Shown in pieces: positions 21,871 through 34,120 of a stretch of DNA of 64,000 nucleotides; position 1 is the stretch's first letter; each line of letters opens with the position of its first letter. The position numbers and the translations under genes were made by a program. Source of the stretch: Eremophila alpestris peregrina (lineage: Eukaryota; Chordata; Aves; Passeriformes; Alaudidae); contig WMCF01000003.1 in assembly GCA_009792885.1 (NCBI GenBank), forward strand, positions 15,896,297 through 15,960,296, given 5' to 3'. A model generated the notes under the pieces. The model did no database searches. It was not told where the DNA came from and worked only from the letters and a program-made list of their open reading frames with translations.

Positions 21871-24206
21871 AGAACACTTGAAATGGATAAATAAATAGAA
21901 GCAAAGTTTTTAAGGCGAGGTAATATGCTTTACCAGCTCAACTAATATTGCTCTGTGAGCTTCCTAACACACAGGATTTGTGCCCAAAATGTACTCAGTT
22001 TCCAAACTGGGATTTCTGCTTGAGCCTGTATAAAAAGGTTTGTATTGCCTTAAATTGTGTTTTCCATGGAACTCATACCAATCAGCTGGGCTCAAGTTTC
22101 CTCTCCCCAGAGACTTATATCCTTAGGCCATCACAGTTTGCAACAACATAAATAGCTAATTAAGGTCTTACTTAAAAGTAAGAAAGCAGTAAGCAATTTC
22201 TTCTGGAGACACTTGAGCTCTCCACCAAAGCTCTGGTTTCAGACAACCTAAGATGAAACCTACAATATTTGCTGCAACAATATATTCCACCATTATTGCA
22301 CTATATTTGCTGCTCCAGTCATGGGGAAGACAGCACACAGAGGCATGAGTTGTCCTGTAACCACCCACCCTGCTAAACAAGTTCAAACAACCTAGTGGAA
22401 CAAATGCTAACTCTCACAAAATGGCAAGACATGGAACTTAGTAAGTGAAGCCCTTGAGAAGGCTCTTGAATGTCTGTTCAGTCCTCCCCAGGACTGAGAG
22501 GAGTCTGCCTGAGACAAGCTCCTGTAAGACTGACCTCATTCTCACAGCAAGGGCAGTTACCAGCTTTTAAGGAATACAAAAGTGCTCCTGGTCTCTTGGT
22601 AAAGGGCAAGAGCCCAGGTGAGTTTGCCAAGGACATCTGAAAAGCACAGTATGTTTGGAGATGAGCAGTCACACTGCAGGAACTGGAACTGTGTAAGCTG
22701 TCCCAGAGACTCCCCATCAGAGCCCAGGGCCCTGCCCTGGAGGATGGGAGCAGAGAAGATAACCCAGAGGGAACATCCCAAAGCACCACCTCTCCTGCCC
22801 ACCTTCCCCCAGTCATGCTGTCATTCCCAGACAGACTGGAAATCTTGCTTTACTACATATACAAAATGAGATAACACCTTTTTTGGCTCCAAAGCAACTC
22901 TCACAGGCTTTGCACATGGATTGTTTTCACACCTCACTGTGAGGCAGAGAACTCTGGCAAGTTTCCACCTCACCAGGCAGCTCAGCCACCTGGCCTCAGA
23001 TATTCTCCATGCTTTTTTGTGCTCTCTCCCTTTCCAGGATTTTTCCTTAGGGATGTTCTTAGCAGGGCAGCCTTCCTGGACTGGTCCCATTTTTGTTCTC
23101 CTCCCACCCTTCCTGGCTCCACACCCAGAATTTCCTGTGCAAGATTCTCTGGATCCCCAGGAGGACCATTGTGGGACTAGGCAATGGTGCAGAGACAGGC
23201 AGGGAGCTGCCTGTAAGGGAGATGAAGCTGTCAAAACAGGACAAGCTTGGCTTCAATGGACCTTCTCTCTGCTGGCAGGAGGGTGTCCAGCAGCATGGTA
23301 CTGAGACAGGGATACGTGGCACATAACCGGAATGAAGGCTCAGCTCCTTAGTCCATTTCAGGAGCCCTGCTGCGTCCTCAGCTCTCACAAACCAAAAAGT
23401 CAGCAGATCTGTCAAGAATGATAAAACCTAGCCACGGACCCTTAGACCTCTGCTTGTTATCAATTATGAGGCTTGCTGGCAGCACTTAAAGGCTTGCTGT
23501 GAATCGGAAGGCCACAGTCATTTTAGCAATCTGGTCTCTTACAGGACCCCTCACGTCTTAATGTCTCACATACTTTCACACATTTACCCTTGCAGCATGT
23601 CAATGAGATGGGAACCAAAGGAAGAATTAAAGTAGGACCTGTGGTTCCCATCCACAGTGCCCAGCTGGCACCACAGAACTCCTGGCTACTGGCTCCTGTC
23701 TGGGGAGAAAACCTTTCCTTAGAAAAGGATTGCTATAGATGGCAGCTAGGGATGGAAAAGGATGCCTGAAAACTGGTAGGGTCTTCAACCAGATGCCCTC
23801 AACCAGATTGTCCAGAGAGATTTTGGTGGCTGAAGCTATCACCCCATAAACCAGAAGCATGCGAAGCTCCCCGTGGCTGCTCCAGGAATGAACTCTTCTC
23901 AGCCAGGCCAGGCTGGCTCCTGGGCAGAAACCTGATATACCCAGGACCACCTGAGTTAGAGCTGAACTAACTGAACAGGCATGTTTTTACACTGAGCAGC
24001 TGAGTACTGGACAGCTTGCCTCTTGTGTGAAACACTCAGAGCTGGGCCCAAGGCTTGGAGAATGTGCTGCAGTTTTGAACCCCTTGCAAAAGCATCTCTT
24101 CTGCTTCACTGCTTTTCAACCATTAGTAACATGTGGCCAAGGAGGAGTCAAACTTTGCCTTGTATTTCACTTGATTTTCAAAAGCTCATAAGACAAGGCT
24201 ACACAC

Positions 24207-24255
24207 AAAGAAAGAAAGAAAGGCTTTTTTGTTGTTTTTGTTTGTTTGTTTGTTA
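24207..24255. repeat. (AAAG)n followed by (TTTG)n microsatellites
   Basis: AAAG units at about 24207-24222, then T-rich sequence and TTTG units to 24255. Confidence 0.9.
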
Positions 24256-26052
24256 TTTTGTCTTAAGAATAGGTATACAATCTGGAGTGCTGGCTGTAAA
24301 GGGAAGTCTGTAGTAGATTACACCATCCTTGCAGGCTGTTGTTGCATTTGGGTCAGGCAACAGGAGAGGAAAGAGAGAGAACAAAATCATCACACTTCCT
24401 TTTTTCCCCTTCCCATACTCTGGATTTTAGAGAACAAGCTAGAGATGAAACTCCTGTTAAAGCACGTTTAGCAAGCAGCTCTGGTCTGCAGCTCATGCGT
24501 AAGTTATTCTCTCAATCTGAGTCCTCATCACCTCTGGGGAACAGCCTGCCAGAAGCACCAAAGGTGACAGATGTGTAGTGTGTGTTTTGGATAAAAGCCT
24601 ATCGTCTGTATAAGGTAGCTAAGAGATGATGCCTAACCTGAGCCTTGCCTTATTACCCAAAATGAAGACATTTATAGGCAGCTATTGTTTTGTGAAAGGG
24701 ATTGAAGAGGAGGGACTATAAGACAAAGACTAAAGCAGCAACAGCAGAAAAACTACAGTCTGAACGAGAAACAGGATTCAGCCTTATGCAAATATCTGGC
24801 TCTCACCACGCTCCCTTATCTCAGCCAGCTCAATCCTGGGGCTAGGGACCAGAGGAAGGTTTGCTTTTGTTCTTTTGGGTTTTGTTATTCAGTATAACTG
24901 CTCAAGTTAAAAGGAGCTCCATGAATCTATATTGTCAAAAGGAAAATCATTAGCTCAAAGCCCTAAAGAAGGTACAAGTCTGAGGGCTTGTACCAGCTCC
25001 CACATGACTGCTAGCATGCCACACTCACTTTCTACCCCACATCAGAAACCAATCACCTGCTTTAACCTCATTTTCTGAAGGCTGAGCATGAATTCATGAA
25101 AGAGACCCTGCCTATTAAGCTCAATGGGAGGAAAGAAAACATCACATAAATGCAGTGAAGATATGTCAACTCCTCCATACACACAGGAAGCCTGCCATGC
25201 TCCCACCTTGTTTGACGCAAGGTGGATCTGCAGTCTCCTTACTCCTAAGACCCAACAAAACAGACTGCAAGGCTGAGTTTATTGCTCTATCTGGTATCTT
25301 CTCATTTGGTTCTAATCCTCTCCAATATATGTGCAATATTTCAAATGCTTTTGCAGAGATGGGGCTCTTCTGAAGACCTGACATTTTTATAGCCCTGGCA
25401 AACCATCCATTTCTATTTAATTTAGTTCTTGACAGAAATAAATATATGCACTGAGATTTACATATGGGTAGACAGGCCAATATTTTCAGGCTTGCATGCC
25501 GAGGGCTGCATCTGTACTGCAATCACTGCTGTAGCAATAGGTGGTGTCAAGCTCCCTGTGTTGGCTATCACCAGCTGCTAGCAACACAGTCACAGCAGTG
25601 CAGGGCTCCTCACAGGCTAAAGCTATCTGCAAGTCTCAGGAAAAATTAACTGACACTACTGCTCTTGAGGTTGCTGCAACTCTTTAAAACTGTTTAAGAA
25701 CTCTCAGGTCTCCTTCTAAAAGCTGCAGTCGCTGCACAAATGTCTGCAGAATTAGAGGGCTAAAATAGAGGCTTTATCCTTTCTGCACCACAACCAACCC
25801 CCAAGATGCTACATGGACACAGGTCCTGCTTTCTCTTCACACTTACAGTAGTCTTGTTACCTCTGCTTGAGAGTTCTGGCTTTAGCTTCTCCAGACTGCC
25901 CACTAGCATATACAAAGCTCTTGCCAACCCTGCATGGAGGACCACCTTGACGTCAGGACATAGCTGCTGCCTACACCACCATGGCTGCCTCGGTTACCTC
26001 TGTGGCAGGGGAAGCGAGGGCTGAAACAGGCAGCACTTAATCTTACCCCTAA

Positions 26053-26437
26053 TGAGGGACTGGAGCATCTCTCCTGTGTGGAAAAGTGAGCCAGGACCAT
26101 TCAGCCTAAAGAAGAAAAGGCTCTTATCAATGTATATAAATACCTAGAATGAAGTTGCAAAAAGGGCAAAGCCAGGTTCTTGTCAGTGAGACCCAGTAAG
26201 TGTATCCAAAACAATGAGTACAAACCAAAACAGAGAAGATTCACTGTGAACATCAGGAAACCTTTTTTTACAAGGGTGACCAGGAAGACTGTGTAGTTTA
26301 TATCCTTGGAGACAGTCAAAATACACCTGGACAAGTTCATGCATAACTAGCTCTAGGTGGCCCTGCTTGAGCAGGGGAATTGGAGCAGATGACCTCTGGG
26401 AGTTCCTTCCAGCCTCAGTCACTCTGTGATTCTGTGA
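26053..26437 (+). mobile_element. CR1 LINE 3' fragment
   Basis: Forward-orientation CR1 tail: GGACTGGAGCATCTCTCCTG near the start, then ATTGGAGCAGATGACCTCTG and TTCCTTCCAGCCTCAG near the end, with the terminal repeat TCTGTGATTCTGTGA finishing near 26437. Diverged and 5'-truncated. Confidence 0.9.
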
Positions 26438-29400
26438 AAACTGAATAACCAGGATGACAAAATGTGAAATGATCAGTGTGAGATGCCTCCCTCCAATGGA
26501 ATAAACATTCTTCAAAGAGCACAGCAAACCAGAAATGGCCCAAATATGCTACCATGTGCTGGGAGTACTGCGAGAAAACTGTTACAGGCAGAGTATGCTC
26601 AAGCTGATGTTCTGTCTGGGACTTTGTGCAAGGGCTGGTAAGCTTATGGTAGCAATAATGTCTCTGCTGCTCCATTGCCCTGGCCCGCATGTTTTAATTA
26701 ACACACTGGTACCTATCTCCTTCCATTCTGAAAATGCTTGCTATCCCACTGGATTAACACAGGGAGCAATTTCCTCTCTGCTCCCCTGATTCAGTGGCAT
26801 GTCCACAGAGGAAAGAGGATTGGTGACCCTTGTTCTGAGACGGATTAAACCACTGGCTGGACTTCCACAAGCAGATTAAGGGAAATGACTGCCTATCCCT
26901 CTGTTCTGAAAGGAAAATTCACCCCGATCATTATGAAGGCTGAAAATTGTTGAGAGAAAAGTCAAACCTTGCACTCCTGGGGTCTTGAACTGGAACAGCC
27001 AAGGCAAAGTGGCAAAAGGATGTTAAATGTTTCAGTGACTGAAAGAACACAGAAGCCAACTTATTAAAATCCCATGTGGTAGCTAGTGGTGCTTAGAGCA
27101 TGGTCTGCGGGGCACCAGAGGCCTGCAGAGTGCCCTGTGTACATGGCCACCAGACCTGCTGCTGATGTAATTACAAAGGATCTGTTGCTTTTTAAACAGG
27201 GACCTGCCCGGCTCCTTCTACTGCTGTACAAGATTCACAGAATTTCCCAAGACTATTTTTGACCAACTGGGCTAAAACAGAACCTTAAGCCTGTCTTTCT
27301 GCACCAGGCTGTCCTGAGGCTCCTTTTGATGGCAGACTTGAAATGTGTAGAGGGAGCCACAAAAATGCCAAGGAGAGGACTACAAACCATCTCAGGAGCA
27401 CTGCACCTTGTTCATCAAAGGGTCTGTTAAGAAAGCAAGCAAGCAGTGTGTCATCTTGGGCAGGGTGCTCTAACCAGCCAGCTGGGCCCACTGCTCTGAG
27501 ATTTTCAGCTTATCCTCTACCTATGATTTCCACTGTTTCCCTTTTGGATGATTAGCCATGGCATTGTGTTTACCTCAGGGAAGAACTGGGGTCTAGAACT
27601 CAGAATCTGGAAAAGGAGAAGAAAATATGGGGAAGCTAAAAATGTCAAGAGTATCAACTAAAGGAACTCCCCAGCTGCCACCCTAGTAGATGATTTTCCA
27701 AAGCAAAAGAACAGGAATTCCCAAATCCCCTTCATTTTCAGCTCACTTGAAGAGCTCCCTTACAGGGTTATCTTAAATAGATGCATCTCTGATAGAAAAA
27801 GCTGACCTGAAATCTTGTAAAAACAAGGTCTCTTACGTTTCTTTAACTTCAGGGCCAGAAATCCACATAGCAGTCTACATCTATTCAGGGTCTGCAAGCG
27901 CCTTCTGGCCCTTCGTTAAGCAACGTGACTCTCGCTTGTCACGTGTGCTTTATTAACACTGCCTTGCTCTCCGCAGGCTCTGGGTGCAGCAGGCTCTGGA
28001 TACAGCACAGGGATTTGCCTCCTGGAGCTTTAGTGGTTTTCCTTTGCCCAGGGGCTTGCTGTTGTGTGGTCCTGTTGGCCACAGGAGGGTTCCCCACATT
28101 TAGAGAGGGAGGGGACAGCATCTGGGGAGGTCCCTTGCTCCAGTGAGAAGTGATTCCACTGCCTGGCATGGGCTGCGTCTGGCAGAGCGAACCAGGCAGC
28201 GCTTTGGCAGGTACAGCCCGAGCCTGTGTTGGATTGAACCAAAAACATCACAATTATTGATCCCGAGCACGGGGTTAGAGGAGGATATACCACTTGCTGG
28301 AGGACACCTGCACCTAACAAACCTGGCAACATTGCAGATGCCGTGCAAAACACCTCACATGCCTAAACTCAACTGGCAGTGGCTAATCTCACCTGGCACA
28401 CCAAAACAGGCCAGCCAAACACGAATCAATTGTTGAATCTCCTTCATAATAAAAGTAGGTTTAAATGAGGCATCTGAATGAAGTTAGGGCTGTTACAGAG
28501 GGAATCTCTCCGTGCATAACACACAGAGAATTTTGTTTCTTTCCTCTCGGTGTGAGCAAACAGCGTCGTGAAAAATCCCAGCTACTTTGCTTTGGTGACC
28601 TGAGGCAGTAGGTGACCTTATCTTTCAACCAATCTTCGCAGTGCCTCCATCTCCCTCCCCCTGCACGCTGGGGATGGCAGAGCAGTGCCGCTGGCATGCA
28701 CTGTGAGTCAGCAGCCCCGCAACTCCTCGATCGTGGAAATGTTCCCGTTCCCGTGGCTGCTCACAGCTTTCAAACTAAGATGGGACACCGCAGTTTGTGA
28801 CCAAAAATATGTCTTAGAAGAAGGCAGGATCTCCAATGTGGATAACACATCAAAAATGCTCTGTCTGGGTCAGGGTATTATGGAGAGAGTTGGTCCTGAC
28901 CACAAGCAGCCTGCAGGAGCGTTGCTGCATGCTCTACTTTCCAGAGAGAGGAGCCACCTTCCTCCCGTTCTCAGGGCCTGCAGGGCATTCCCAGCTGATG
29001 GTGGGATGGGATGGTCATGATGTGTTTCTGAGAAGTCAAAACAACCAGTGAATGAATGGTGTGTTTTGAGTTTCTCAACCAATGCTCCTGTGAGTAAAAT
29101 GTTATTATAGCTAGGAAAAAAATACTCTCTGAATTTTTGTTGCTAACATCGGACCTGAAGCCCACTCCTGAGATTTCAAAGGAGTTTCTTTAGCTTTTTA
29201 ACTTTTCACTGCTCTTTACATTTCCATGCCTGCACAGTGAAAAGGCTAAGTAGACTAATGCTGTTTCACAGTGTGCAGATCGTGTTCAGCATCATCCTGG
29301 CAATGACAGGTCTCTTGAAGTTCTAGCCTCAGCTTCTGTGAAGAGACCTGAACTCATTTAAACACTCCAATTCTGCCCGTGCTTTTAATCAAATCCTTTG

Positions 29401-30230
29401 AGATCACCTCTGGGGCTCAATATCTTTGTTCTGCAGCCAAGAGCACGTCCCACACCTTTATGCTGCTCTAACTTCAGCCATAGTCAGCACTAACCAGTAA
29501 GGACCAAACCCAAGGCTTCTGTGTTTGCTTTGTATGATACCAGCCTGTCCTGCAATAATGAGGCCCCCACTGCATTTCCATCACTGCTCAATCACTGTGC
29601 ATCACTGGTCCTCTGATGAAGATATTTCTGAGGTAAGAGGGGCTGAACTCTGAACCATCAATGACAAAGGTGGTCTGGATTTTTGCCTGACTCTCAGGAT
29701 GTCTCCTATGAGGTCTGGGTGTCTCTAAAAAGAGTTGACTCCTCCCACTGAACTTCTATCGTTTCAACCCCTCTCTGGGCTGCCACCCAGACTGATTCCT
29801 TTACTGGCCACTCACCTTCTCACCAACAGAGATATCAGATATCACCAGGAAAGCACACTCCTTTGTATCTTGAATAGGAAGTGTGGACAGCCTTGTAATA
29901 TTGATTTAAGGATATATTCACCACAGAATTCCACTTACTAATTCCAAGTAGTTTGTACTCATTCTTACTGACTTTGACCACGTAAGAAATTGTAGTGGTT
30001 TACTTAAAATGGGGTTACAATCTGGTGCAAACCACAGTAGAGACATCAAGGAGATGCCTAGCTTGCATATATTTTTAAAGAAATAACATGATTTGTTCCC
30101 TGGTGTTCAAGCTACAAGGTTAATCTAGTATTAGCATTCAGATTTGCAAAAAGCAGTAAACTGTTGAAGGGCTATCTGTGCTAGATCTGACTGTTGATTA
30201 CCCTTTTAAATTTAAACAACAGCATATTAT
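26438..30230 (-). other. Large SLC8A3 intron, unique sequence
   Basis: No gene seen. It includes a CpG-bearing stretch at about 28500-28760 with a GGTGACCT direct repeat (28594-28601 and 28611-28618). Confidence 0.65.
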
Positions 30231-30585
30231 GACAGGCTGTGAAAGCTGGGGTTGCTTAGCCTGGAGAAGAGAAGGCTCTGGGGAGACCTTATTGCTGCCT
30301 TGCAGTACTTAGATGAGGCTTTGAAAAAACAGGAAGAGTGACTTTTTACACAGGCAGATAGCAGTAGCACAATTGGGAATGTTTTTAAACTAAAACAGAA
30401 GAGATTTAGATAAGATGTTTGGAAGAAATTCTGGTGTGATGGTGGCAAGACACTGGCACAGGCTGCCCAGAGAAGTAGTGGATGTCCCATCCCTGGAAGG
30501 ATTCAAGGCCACACTGGATGGGGCTTTGAGCATCAGGAATGATACTTAAGGACCTTTCCAACTCAAATCATTCTACAATTCTATG
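30231..30585 (+). mobile_element. CR1 LINE 3' fragment
   Basis: Recognisable by GGAGAAGAGAAGGCTCTGGG, GGAGACCTTATTGCTGCCTT, CACAGGCTGCCCAGAGAAGT and the terminal ATTCTACAATTCTATG ending near 30585. 5'-truncated with internal substitutions. Confidence 0.92.
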
Positions 30586-31819
30586 GTCACTATAACTAGA
30601 AATGGCTATGTAAACATGAAAATATTAAAATATTCCCACCAGTCTTTAAAGATCACAATTATATTTTTGAAATCCATTTTTGTCTTAGAATTTGACTCTA
30701 CATATCCACCCCCTGCTGTAATCAAATCTGTCAGTGGCATAGAGTTTAATTTGATCTTGTGACTCTCTCCAGTACTTGCTACTAAGCTAACCCATTACAT
30801 TCTGGACAACATTAAGCTGTGACATAACAGCAGGGTCACACAGACACGGGTAAGAAGCAATATAAGAGCCCATAAGCACCCTGATCCTTCACTGCTGCCT
30901 GTGCTCTGAGTTACTCATACTCTGCAAGGGCAGAAAGATGATATGGATTTCTGCTTAAAAGCCTGAATCATGGTGCAATAATCAGAAGCCAAAGGTTAGC
31001 TTTATCACAGAGGTGACTGTTCAGAAATTCAGGGTCAGGGTGGAAAAGAGAGAGAGGTGCACTTGGTTTTCAACTACCAGTGGCTCAGCAGGTTTCATGT
31101 ACAAACCTTTGGCAGCTCATAAAAAGCAGTCATCTACACTACGCCTACTCGTCCCTGTGGTGCAGACTTTCAGATAAGAGGTAGTGCTTCTCCACAGTAC
31201 AAATGATAGGTGTGGAGATACACACAGCAATGCATGCTAACAGAGTGTACCAACACTGATACCTATATGCTTAAATATCATCCTCACCGGGAGACACGGG
31301 ATCTCCTGCCTGCCCACACTGTTTCCTCCAGGAGAGGATGTGCTGCTGTGCCAGACTGCAGTGCCTTTGGCAGCAGCATCACCTACTGATGGGTGAAGGA
31401 TGGCAGCCGGCCTGGGGTGGGGAAATGAACATTAGGCAGAGCATCTTCTTTCCTCCTTCTTGCTGCCCAGGAGACAAGAGTGAGGAGGAAAGAGGGAGGA
31501 GGAGCAAAAGGACCGTGGATCCATCAAGCCAAGTGGACTCCACAACCCTGGCCTTGGACAGGGTAGCAGGAAACCCGCATATTCAGAAAGCTATCCATTT
31601 AGCCTAAATCTTACTAACAGAATCAACAGCAGGGGAGAAAATGTAAAGTATCTGAGGTGTTTATGGTTTAGACCCATCCATGCTGCAGTTACACTCAGAT
31701 GGAATGGCTGAGAGACAACAGCACAGTACCACCACACAGATGGAGCTTTGCTGCCACTCTGCCCTTATGACTGTGGAGGAGAGGGACAGTTCTGAGTGAC
31801 AGAAAAGGAACTGTACTTC
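30586..31819 (-). other. Large SLC8A3 intron, unique sequence
   Basis: I see no gene, repeat or distinctive motif here beyond ordinary intronic composition. Confidence 0.6.
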
Positions 31820-32340
31820 TTTGCTGGTTTGGGGATAGAGTTCACTTTCTTCACAGCAGCTAGGATGAAGCTGTTTTGGATTTGTGCTGAAAACAGGCCT
31901 TTTCTGTGTCTTGTATCACTCTATCTGCCAGTGGGCTGAGGAGGGGTACAACAGGTTGTGAGGGGACACAGCTGGGAGAACTGAGCCCAAGTGACCACAG
32001 GCACGTCCCACAGCATATGGCACCATGCTCAGCATGTAAAACTGGGGGAAGAAGGAAAGGGTGTACATTCACAGTGACAGTGTTTGTCCTCCCAAGTAAC
32101 CCTTATGTGTGATGAAGCCCTGCTCTCCTGGGGTTGGCCAAACACCTGCCTGCCCATAGGAAGTGGTGAATTAATTGTTCTGTTTGCACCCATGGCTTTC
32201 TGCTTTTCCTGGTAAACTGTCTTTATCTCAACCCATCGGTTTTCTCACTTTTACCCTTCTGATTCTATCCCCAATCTCACTAAGAGGAGAGGAGAACAGC
32301 TGGATGATGCTTAGTTGTTGGCTAGGATTTAAATATGACA
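31820..32340 (+). mobile_element. Solo LTR of an avian endogenous retrovirus, internally deleted
   Basis: Begins near TTTGCTGGTTTGGGGATAGA and ends ATTTAAATATGACA. It carries known LTR words: GGATTTGTGCTGAAAACA, ACACCTGCCTGCCCATAGGA, and AACTGTCTTTATCTCAACCC in the 3' part. It shares its 5' end with the copy at 42268. Compared with that copy it lacks roughly 60 bases between GCTGAAAACA and AGGCCTTTTCT. No internal viral region flanks it, so it is a recombined solo LTR. The usual TATA segment appears decayed. I do not assert a family name. Confidence 0.85.
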
Positions 32341-33874
32341 ACATTACAAGGGGAGCACCACTCAATTTCCACAAACAAACAAGGAGGAGGAAGCAGCGTC
32401 CTCAGAATCTACAGCAGAAAAGAGTTAGGGCAAAATCAGGCTATTAACTCCAAAAAAAGTCTCACAGAGGGCTTTTCCCACCAGCTTTTATCTGGGATGC
32501 CTGCCCAGGAACAGACAACACTCGTGAAGGTTCTCTTTCTCTCTTACAGTCGTGTATTTCAGACTCTTCTCTGAACAACAAAGAGTAGAGATCTCATAGA
32601 GATCACCACAATGAATCTTCCAGCTGCAGAGCCAAACCTACTGGAGTCTCAAAGAGATTACAGATGTGATTCCTGATTTCAGAGTAAGGATGCTCAGATC
32701 TGTATCTAGAGTAGTCAGAAATGTTGGTCTCTGGGTTGCTCTTACTGGACCAGCATATGACAATACTGGGCATTCACTGCAATGAGGTAACCAGTGCTTT
32801 TGTGACACTGGACAAAGCAACTGCTGGAGATCTGGGCCAGGTACTGAGGGATAGACCTGAGAACACTCTTTGGAGCATTTGGTACCTGGAAGTATGAGAA
32901 AAAGACTTCTTAACAAGCTAACAAGAAGCTTCTTCCTCATGGATGTTTTTGGCTCTCATGAATGTAAAATAAGCCTTTTCTATAAAGATGCTGATGACAT
33001 AGCTACCAAAATCCTTCCTTGAACATGGTCAGGGAAAACTAAAGAAAGGAAGGAAAAGATGTTTCTGTGGGCTGCTTTGGTCCTCTTTGCATCTCCCACA
33101 GCACAAGACCTGCAGTGAGCTGCCCCACTTCCCCAAGCTCCAGCCAATAAGACCTGCCGTGAAGGAGCAAACAAGAAGCAGCCTCAGCAGACTGCCCAAA
33201 CCAGCTCTCCCCCTGAGCTTCACCTGGGACCTTCATGCTCTCCTTCAGAGGGGAGCTGCTTTTCAGCTCTTGCCCACAGTCCCTGCCTGAGCTTCGCTGC
33301 AGGTGTGTGTCTATCACAGCTGTGCCTGGCTGCAGGTACCCTGCCAATGCCGTTCAGACCCTGACCCACTCACCATCCTTGTCTCATCACCACAGACCTC
33401 CCCTCCTGCACATCCCAGCAGATCTTCCATCACCAGGCTGTGCTCAACCTGTGCAGCTGCTGTTTACCACTGACACCAGATACCACCGAGCCCTCTGGCT
33501 GCAGGCACATGCAGGCAGCCTGTTCTGCCTTCTGGGCACCAGAAAGCAGGACACTAAAGCACAGACTGACACACGTGCTTTCTGCTGCATTCTCCCACAT
33601 GCCCTGCCAGATGACCACCTGCAGCAGTGAGGGGGTCCTTGCAACTTAGGCTTGATGTTACTCATCCCTTATTTCCAAACGTGATGTCCAGTCTGGGAGT
33701 GGGTAGGCCTAACAGGTCAGCAAGGTATCCCAAGATGCCTTCAAGAAAACAGGACATTTATAAAACAGAACTGTGTGGAGTATCAGCTGTATTGCACATC
33801 ATTGCACAAGCTGCTACTTGCTCACACCTAGGTAAACAAAGAAGCCAGGAGTGTGCAGCCATTTCATTTCATTA
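32341..33874 (-). other. Large SLC8A3 intron, unique sequence
   Basis: No gene or repeat that I can support. Several overlapping short ORFs on both strands around 33000-33650 lack domains and are chance. Confidence 0.6.
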
Positions 33875-34120
33875 ATTAAAGTGACTGGCATTTATACAGC
33901 ACCAAAGCACTCTGCAAATCTTAATTATGTTTCACAGCAGCTCTGCGAGGTGAAACATGTTCCCATTTACAAACAGCAAAAATGAGACTCAGTGAACTAA
34001 GAGATTTGCCAGCATGCTCAGGAGCTCAGTGGAAAAATTAGGACAGAATCCTAGATCCCACTGCCTTCTGACCACATTCCCTGGCTTCCCACCCTGAGTG
34101 CTACCCCACAGCTCTAACCT
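33875..34120 (-). repeat. Ancient MIR-like SINE, nearly full length
   Basis: Plus-strand order matches the reverse complement of MIR: CATTTATACAGCACCAAAGC, CTCTGCAAATCTTAATTATG, TCTGCGAGGTGAAACATGTT, AAAAATGAGACTCAGTGAAC, then decayed words for the 5' end (CCTGAGTGCTACC near 34095). Diverged but with collinear blocks. Confidence 0.68.

Larger units (their letters stand above)
16228..26052 (-). other. Large SLC8A3 intron segment right of the adapter
   Basis: No gene seen. It holds a T-rich stretch around 18468-18525, a CpG-rich block at 19081-19260, a MIR-like fossil at about 21735-21870 and simple repeats at 24207-24255. The position of this segment relative to sequence left of 16189 is not reliable because of the adapter join. 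Confidence 0.6.
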
